Below are positions 59,875 through 64,000 of a stretch of 64,000 bases of DNA, piece by piece. The notes beneath the pieces were generated by a model that ran no database searches, was not told the DNA's origin, and saw only the letters and a program-made list of their open reading frames with translations. Every line of letters begins with the position of its first letter. Position 1 is the first letter of the stretch. The position numbers and the translations under genes were made by a program. The stretch spans positions 162,900 to 226,899 of the forward strand of contig NZ_LZDS01000027.1 of NCBI RefSeq assembly GCF_001678755.1, read 5' to 3'. The stretch comes from Acinetobacter gandensis. Lineage in GTDB: Bacteria; Pseudomonadota; Gammaproteobacteria; Pseudomonadales; Moraxellaceae.

Positions 59875-62800
59875 TTGGAAGTTAAATATTGGTATTCAGG
59901 TTTATATAAACACGAAATTGAGGCGATAAAAAAAATTGAAACAGCTTTCTCTAAGAAAGGACATATGTTCCCGTGGAAAGGTTATGCTGGATTTAGATTT
60001 ATTAGTTCTAAAGGTCGAGAAGGTGAATTTGATTTAATAATCATAACGCATTGCAATGTATTGATTATTGAATTAAAAGACTGGAACCACCAACCAATTA
60101 CAGCAAGAGGCGATCAATGGTATAAAGGTGGTCAACATATGGATCGCTCACCTGTATCAATTACGCAAAATAAAAAATATACATTAAGCGAAAAGCTTAA
60201 GCCATTACGCCATAGATTAACTAACAAAAACTATCCTGTATTTATAGAATTTTTTGTTGTAATGACAGGAAATTCAGATTTTAGTAAATTACCAGAAACA
60301 GATCTTCACCATACTATATCTTTAGATGATTTCCTAAAATTCGCTGATCCAAAAGTTTTCTATAACCGCTTTCATCCGCATCCAAATGCTAAGACATTAA
60401 ATCAAGATTTTGCTGTTTTTGATGAATTATTTCTTGGTGATCAGACTACAGCTAAACCTTTCCGTACATCAGGATACAAAGCTCAGGAGCTAATATTTAA
60501 GCATCCTAAAGAAATTTATAGTGAATATATCGCATTAGCTGAATCACAAATAACCACTACTGCATTATTAAGAATATGGGATTTCGATAAAGTAGAAGAT
60601 GTCAAAGGAAAAACTACAGATGGTCGAGCAGAAATAATTTCTAGAGAACGTCAAGTTTTGCAATATATAAATCATTTAGATCATGATTTATATAATAGTT
60701 GTCTACGTTCACTAACTAGTTTTCAGAAAGACACAGTCACTACAGTATGTCCTGAGCTATTTGAATTACCCCCAAACCATGTACGGTTTAACGAGTTTAT
60801 TGGTAAGTATGCAAATGGATTGCCAGAATTAGATCGTTTGGTAATTGCAAAATTACTAATTGCAAAGTTTGCAGCTCTTCATAATTTAAAAATAGCACAC
60901 CGTGACATTCACGATCATAGTTTATGGATTTCACCAACCAAAACTGTTGCATTATCGAACTTTATCTCAGCGTATTATCAACCAATTGGAACAGTAGGTG
61001 ATTTTCGTCATTTACTTTCAGTAGGAGCTATTGAGTCTGGAAATCAGAATGTAAGTGGGAAATTTGCTTTAACTCCATTTGAGCAGGATGTTCAAGCTTT
61101 AGCCATTATTATTTGGCATCTTTTAACAGCACAGCGCATATCTGATAGAAGCTGTTTGAATTTACAAGAGGAGTTAATTAAGAGCGATAAATGGTACGCA
61201 CCTATATTGTTAGATGCAATTACTACAAATACATATGGAAGTGCTAGAGAGCTATTTGATGCTATTAAAAGAAATGAACCTAAATTGGATGTGGGTGTAA
61301 CTTTTGATGTAAGCGTATTAGAACCCTACCGCCATCCAATAAATCATTCTAGAGAATATCCAGTAACTGGGAAGTTCTTCATTGAAACTGATGAGAAAGA
61401 AGTCTATATCAGTAACAACACCGTAGTTAAAGCATGGTTAAATTGTGGTGGTATCACTGCATCCCCAAGTGAATCATTTAAGGTTTATAATTTTTTACAG
61501 AAAATTGAAAAAATCCGAAATGTTAATTCACCATATTTACCAGTAATACGTGAATTCGGTATTGCTCAGAAATCTTCATGTCTCTATTTGGTAACAGATC
61601 ACATTTCTAATGGGACATCATGGAATACAAAGTACCCACTAAATGTAGTTGAGCAGAAATTAGATGAAACAGAAAAAGAAAAAATAATTCATGATATAGA
61701 ACAATTAGTTAATGCAATAGAGAGTTTGCATGAATATCATATTTATCATGGTGATTTGCACGGTGATAATATTATATTTGATGGAGCTGTAAGCCGTTTT
61801 TATCTGATTGATATTCCTGATTTCTCATTATCAGGTGGGGAACCACAAAATACACGTTATTCACCCGAGATAGAGGGTGTAAGTGCTTTACAGCGTGATA
61901 ATTATGCTGTGATAAAACTATCATGTGAAATTTTAGGAATTAAGTTTGGTGAAATATCAGAGCAGTATCCATTAATTGCAGAGGCTATAAAAACAGAACT
62001 TGAAGATCGTACCTATGGATTCAAAGATATTGCACGTTTTAAACAAGCATTACATGAAACAAAAAGTTCTATAGGGAAAAAATTAATCAAAGTTTTCAGT
62101 GATCGTTTTGATGAAGATGTCATAATTTATCCTGAAAATGGCCAACTATATGTGAAAGCTGAAATCAACCCACATGATGAAAAATCCCTATGGGTTACAT
62201 TCACTGGTATAGGTGGAACATATATCCTCACTTATTATCCTGAAAATAAACGTTTCACTTCAGGGATGAAGCCACGCTTGCGTAATTCGATATCTTCTAA
62301 AGAGAAAGCGGATAGCCAATTTGAAATCAGTCAAGAAATTCATTTGATAAAAGCAACGAGCAGAGACTTTTCTTTATTAGATCAAATTTTAAGAGAGAAT
62401 GAGTCCTTTCAACGTGCAATTAATTTAATTTTAGAAACAAGTAAGGAAACAAAGTCTTTAGAGAATAATTTAGTAATTGAGAAGATTGAAGAAGTAGTAA
62501 TTGAAGAAGAGGAAGATTTACCTTTTGGGTTTGGTGATTTTGAAAATAAACATGATTCAAAAAATCTCATATCGACACAGGATTTATGGCGAGCAATTTT
62601 AGATACAGAAATTGAATCTTCCCCAAATATTGAAATATCAAGTGAACCTTATAGCTTAGATGGTGATATCGTATTTCCTTACGTTTCTGACAATGATCCA
62701 TTAGAAAATTTTGATGGAATAGAAAAAGTATTTGCAGTTACATTAAAGCCTGATCTGAAATCTGATAAAAGTGAAGCTGACGGCAATAGTCTGGTTGAAT

Positions 62801-63750
62801 ATCGAGTAGGGGAAGTAAATTTTAAAAAATCTGGTCTGAATGAGATTCGTTTAAGCAAGGTTAGAAATTTACGTAGTTTACCTCAAGAAGGGGATATCAT
62901 CTTTTTCCGTTCTCAACAATCCAATGCTTCATTACGTAAAAGAAAATTTGCATTAGAACGATTGCTGGAAAGAAGAAGTGTTATTCCTCAATTGGTGGAT
63001 TTATTCGATCCAGATTTTAGAGGAGAAGCTACACGTTATTGGGATGTTGCTACTAGTGAAGATTTTAAACGTTATGATCGTACAGATGGTAATGGGCATA
63101 AAATTAGTTTAAATGGACAACAAAGGCAGGCATTCAATACTATTTTAAGAAATGGCCCACTTTCCTTATTACAAGGTCCTCCAGGCACTGGTAAAACAGA
63201 ATTTATTGCAGCTTTTGTACATTATTTGGTTGAAAAACTAAATGTAAAAAATATCTTGTTAGTGAGTCAATCACATGAAGCCGTAAATAATGCAGCTGAA
63301 CGTATTCGTAAACATTGTGAGCGTTTAAATACGACACTTGAAGTTGTTCGTTTCAGTAACCGAGAGGGTGCAGTATCAAATGGCTTGAAAGATGTGTATT
63401 CACATGCAATTACCAATGAAAAACGTGAATTATTTATTGCAGAATTAAAATATCGTATACAAGCATTAAGCACAGCAATAGGTTTAGATGCTGAATATAT
63501 GATGACAGTTGTCCAAGCAGAGCTAGTACTATTTAAGCAAATAGATGAGCTAAAACAGCTTGAAAAAACACATCAAAAACTTCTTGAAGATAGTAAGGAA
63601 GTTAAGAAGCAAGAGTTTTTTGAAAATATAAGTCAAACTATTCAAGCACTAGAATTGAATATTCGTAATACTCTTGCATCAATATATCAAATTAATTTAA
63701 CTGCTGATGAAACTGTTAACTCTAATTGGCTTTGTTGCACAAAGATTTGA
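59875..63750 (+). CDS. NERD nuclease-kinase-kinase-helicase fusion, truncated by IS
   Basis: Very large probable defence protein; 1284 native residues remain. It starts with TTG (MEVKYWYSGLYKHEIEAIKK). N-terminal NERD nuclease-like domain (about 15-130): GREGEFDLIIITHCNVLIIELKDW in parts gives E-D-ExK. First kinase-like domain (about 215-480): HRDIHDHSLWIS, but SNF replaces DFG, so it is probably inactive. Second (about 490-740): HGDLHGDNIIF and LIDIPDF keep the acidic residues. Then an SF1 helicase starts with GPPGTGKTEF near 1104. The last seven codons come from the IS5-type element at 63728, which removes the later helicase motifs and any C-terminal domain. Mokosh-type systems have related parts, but equivalence is unproven. 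Confidence 0.85.
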   Translation: MEVKYWYSGLYKHEIEAIKKIETAFSKKGHMFPWKGYAGFRFISSKGREGEFDLIIITHCNVLIIELKDWNHQPITARGDQWYKGGQHMDRSPVSITQNKKYTLSEKLKPLRHRLTNKNYPVFIEFFVVMTGNSDFSKLPETDLHHTISLDDFLKFADPKVFYNRFHPHPNAKTLNQDFAVFDELFLGDQTTAKPFRTSGYKAQELIFKHPKEIYSEYIALAESQITTTALLRIWDFDKVEDVKGKTTDGRAEIISRERQVLQYINHLDHDLYNSCLRSLTSFQKDTVTTVCPELFELPPNHVRFNEFIGKYANGLPELDRLVIAKLLIAKFAALHNLKIAHRDIHDHSLWISPTKTVALSNFISAYYQPIGTVGDFRHLLSVGAIESGNQNVSGKFALTPFEQDVQALAIIIWHLLTAQRISDRSCLNLQEELIKSDKWYAPILLDAITTNTYGSARELFDAIKRNEPKLDVGVTFDVSVLEPYRHPINHSREYPVTGKFFIETDEKEVYISNNTVVKAWLNCGGITASPSESFKVYNFLQKIEKIRNVNSPYLPVIREFGIAQKSSCLYLVTDHISNGTSWNTKYPLNVVEQKLDETEKEKIIHDIEQLVNAIESLHEYHIYHGDLHGDNIIFDGAVSRFYLIDIPDFSLSGGEPQNTRYSPEIEGVSALQRDNYAVIKLSCEILGIKFGEISEQYPLIAEAIKTELEDRTYGFKDIARFKQALHETKSSIGKKLIKVFSDRFDEDVIIYPENGQLYVKAEINPHDEKSLWVTFTGIGGTYILTYYPENKRFTSGMKPRLRNSISSKEKADSQFEISQEIHLIKATSRDFSLLDQILRENESFQRAINLILETSKETKSLENNLVIEKIEEVVIEEEEDLPFGFGDFENKHDSKNLISTQDLWRAILDTEIESSPNIEISSEPYSLDGDIVFPYVSDNDPLENFDGIEKVFAVTLKPDLKSDKSEADGNSLVEYRVGEVNFKKSGLNEIRLSKVRNLRSLPQEGDIIFFRSQQSNASLRKRKFALERLLERRSVIPQLVDLFDPDFRGEATRYWDVATSEDFKRYDRTDGNGHKISLNGQQRQAFNTILRNGPLSLLQGPPGTGKTEFIAAFVHYLVEKLNVKNILLVSQSHEAVNNAAERIRKHCERLNTTLEVVRFSNREGAVSNGLKDVYSHAITNEKRELFIAELKYRIQALSTAIGLDAEYMMTVVQAELVLFKQIDELKQLEKTHQKLLEDSKEVKKQEFFENISQTIQALELNIRNTLASIYQINLTADETVNSNWLCCTKI

Positions 63751-64000
63751 AATGCAAAGCGCCCCTAATTGAGCCAAATTTAAGGCGTAACTTGGGTAAG
63801 TGGTCGACCTAATTCCATAAATCTGTTAAGGACTGCTACACGTGCATGGATCTCATTCACTTGGCTATCAAAACTCCTTGCACTGAGTTTATCTCCTAAT
63901 AATTTGATGCAATGCATCTTAGTTTCAACCAAACTTCGCCGATGATAGCCTGACCATTTTTTCCATAGTGTCCTGCCTAAACGCTTAACTGTTCGAAGTA
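63728..64000 (-). mobile_element. IS5-family (IS903-like) element, one end only
   Basis: Begins with GGCTTTGTTGCACAAA, the terminal-repeat type of IS903-group elements common in Acinetobacter, and runs off the window. It has disrupted the nuclease-helicase gene. The flanking 9-mer to compare for a target duplication is ACTCTAATT (63719-63727). Confidence 0.88.
63780..64000 (-). CDS. IS5-family transposase, C-terminal part
   Basis: About 73 residues of the C-terminus are visible. They contain the Y-(2)-R-(3)-E-(6)-K signature of IS4/IS5-type DDE transposases as YHRRSLVETKMHCIK, followed by LLGDKLSARSFDSQVNE and ending in PLTQVTP. The N-terminal part lies outside the window. Confidence 0.88.
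   Translation of the reverse strand, partial: LRTVKRLGRTLWKKWSGYHRRSLVETKMHCIKLLGDKLSARSFDSQVNEIHARVAVLNRFMELGRPLTQVTP

Larger units (their letters stand above)
41100..64000. mobile_element. ssrA-associated integrated island (right end outside window)
   Basis: A contiguous accessory block starts at the 3' end of ssrA. It contains in order: integrase and excisionase, a phage-like small-gene cassette, hairpins, iterons and a MobA/MobL relaxase, a type I restriction-modification operon, a DUF262 gene, an IS3-family element, a RepA-like ATPase, and a large nuclease-helicase cut by an IS5-family element. The left boundary is inferred from the tmRNA end and the adjacent integrase. I found no second copy of the tmRNA 3' sequence in the window. 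The block could be a mosaic of more than one element. Confidence 0.8.

Noticed and set aside
41100..64000. Right attachment site of the island inside the window
   Set aside because: No second copy of the ssrA 3' sequence was found, and the last gene is interrupted by an IS that runs off the end.

Overview
The window is a chromosomal segment of a gammaproteobacterium of the genus Acinetobacter. The evidence is the tmRNA tag (ANDETYALAA), the moderate-to-low GC content, and gene neighbourhoods shared by Acinetobacter and Pseudomonas: dut-algC-argB, rnfH/bamE/fur, yggS/pilT/pilU and minCDE. The species cannot be fixed from the sequence alone.

Positions 1-41100 are ordinary core chromosome: the 5' part of trxB, ftsK, a LysR regulator diverging from an AEC-family permease, minCDE, a membrane protein and an acyltransferase, an OmpA-like lipoprotein, rep, dut, algC, argB, a class II amidotransferase, a hemerythrin, a transporter-like protein coupled to rnfH, bamE diverging from fur, pilT-pilU diverging from yggS, sbcD-sbcC, a PAS-GGDEF diguanylate cyclase, thiO, hemB, emrAB, glpK and the tmRNA gene ssrA. 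Strong hairpin terminators, many of them bidirectional, separate convergent genes.

From 41100 to the end of the window lies an integrated mobile island, inserted next to the 3' end of ssrA. Its integration module is a tyrosine recombinase with an excisionase-like gene that overlaps it out of frame. Next comes a minus-strand cassette of small genes and a winged-helix protein, expressed from a hairpin-rich leader. A plasmid-like block follows, with two large hairpins (candidate oriT), five iteron-like repeats about 20-22 bp apart, and a MobA/MobL relaxase. The cargo is mainly defence: a complete type I restriction-modification operon (hsdM-hsdS-hsdR) followed by a DUF262/HNH (GmrSD-type) gene. 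A complete IS3-family element comes next, then an unknown protein translationally coupled to a RepA-like hexameric ATPase, then two short 9-bp tandem repeats.

The last gene is a very large NERD nuclease - kinase-like - second kinase-like - superfamily 1 helicase fusion, a probable anti-phage protein. It is cut in its helicase domain by an IS5-family (IS903-like) element that runs off the end of the window. The island therefore combines excision, replication and transfer signals with layered defence, and at least one of its defence genes is broken by an IS. Its distal attachment site is not visible.
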